A stretch of DNA of 19,659 nucleotides from Actinidia chinensis (taxonomy: Eukaryota > Streptophyta > Magnoliopsida > Ericales > Actinidiaceae), in the NCBI GenBank assembly GCA_009663005.1, contig CM018910.1, forward strand, positions 10,464,482 through 10,484,140. Reading direction: 5' to 3'. The position numbers were made by a program, and so were the translations under genes. Below, in pieces: positions 19,528 to 19,659 of the stretch (position 1 is the stretch's first letter; each line of letters opens with the position of its first letter). The notes beneath the pieces are model-generated. The model was not told where the DNA came from and ran no database searches. It saw only the letters and a program-made list of their open reading frames with translations.

Positions 19528-19659
19528 TGATTACTAAATATTTATATATCTGAAAACTAAGAAAGTTGGGTGAACTAAATTAAAAAAATTTAGAAATGCC
19601 AGAGACCGAAGTAGAACTTTAAAAACTTTTGGTGACAAACTATAAATATCAAAAAGTTC
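18539..19659. repeat. Satellite HOR block 9: A B C D E F G, cut by the window end
   Basis: Almost a copy of block 8. The A to D part is nearly identical; more differences appear around the E monomer (for example GATAATCCTCGC for TTTAATCCTCGC). The last G monomer is incomplete at the window end. Confidence 0.9.
19528..19659. repeat. Near-identical tandem unit, copy 3 of 3 (first 132 bp)
   Basis: Matches the start of copies 1 and 2 up to the window end, so the homogeneous part of the array probably continues to the right. Confidence 0.85.

Larger units (their letters stand above)
7160..19659. repeat. A+T-rich satellite array with higher-order repeat structure
   Basis: The whole stretch is built from related monomers of about 150-173 bp in one direction, without any inserted element. 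Most monomers start ATATAGATCC or a variant and carry the phrases GGGACCAAAGTGTAATTTT, CAAACTATAAATATCAAAAA and GGGACCAAACTATAAATTT, ending with CAATCCTCGC. At least seven monomer classes recur in fixed order: A (ATAAATCCTAAAC), B (ATAGATTTAGAAAC), C (GATCCGAATAGAATG), D (ATATATGTGGATAGAAAG), E (AAATCTTGGGAGAACT), F (GATCCGTAAACTAACAAAAC) and G (ATATATCCGAAAACTAAG). Class A recurs at 7277, 8729, 10141, 11235, 12728, 14471, 15945, 17365 and 18539. The array runs from the gap to the end of the window. A monomer near nucleosome length plus higher-order order is typical of plant centromeric or other heterochromatic satellites; the chromosomal location is inferred. Confidence 0.95.

Noticed and set aside
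7160..19659. CRISPR-like array
   Set aside because: The repeats are adjacent and diverged, the units of 150-173 bp are not separated by unique spacers, and the surroundings are plant DNA.

Overview
The window looks like nuclear DNA of a flowering plant. The evidence is an eroded gene for translation elongation factor eEF1B-alpha with typical plant N-terminal residues, a relic of a plant bZIP transcription factor, several small DNA-transposon derivatives, and a long A+T-rich satellite array with monomers of about 150-173 bp. I see no intact protein-coding gene, no rRNA or tRNA gene and no CRISPR array. The species cannot be named from what is visible.

Left part (1-7059): low-copy but decayed sequence. 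A bZIP relic on the + strand (about 549-1104) is split by a small inverted-repeat element (658-877). Next come an uncertain repeat end (from 1285) and a G-rich composite of related small transposon ends (1614-2699) with very long G runs. About 1 kb follows with nothing recognisable. A second, related small element (3684-3883) sits just upstream of a promoter-like stretch with a TATA box and a telo box. Behind that promoter lies an unprocessed eEF1B-alpha pseudogene: three exon relics (4187-4274, 4363-4489, 6544-6630) carry several indels and a TAG stop, and nothing downstream of exon 3 is found. A 1,069-bp non-autonomous hAT-like element (4917-5985) sits in its second intron, flanked by an imperfect 8-bp target duplication. 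A SINE-like 3' tail lies just before the gap.

Gap (7060-7159): exactly 100 N, the usual placeholder for a gap of unknown size. The left and right parts may therefore not be true neighbours.

Right part (7160-19659): one uninterrupted satellite array that runs off the window. It has several levels: degenerate subrepeats of about 28-33 bp starting GGGAC or similar; monomers of 150-173 bp in at least seven classes (called A to G here); and higher-order repeats of 7 monomers (1,174 bp) or 8-9 monomers (1.41-1.49 kb). Duplicated superblocks of about 2.0 and 2.8 kb sit above these. The last 2.5 kb holds two full and one partial copy of a nearly identical 1,174-bp unit. Short open frames in the array, mostly on the minus strand, are by-products of the repeat. 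This higher-order satellite, possibly centromeric or pericentromeric, is the most interesting content of the window. The two dead genes are the most informative part of the left side.
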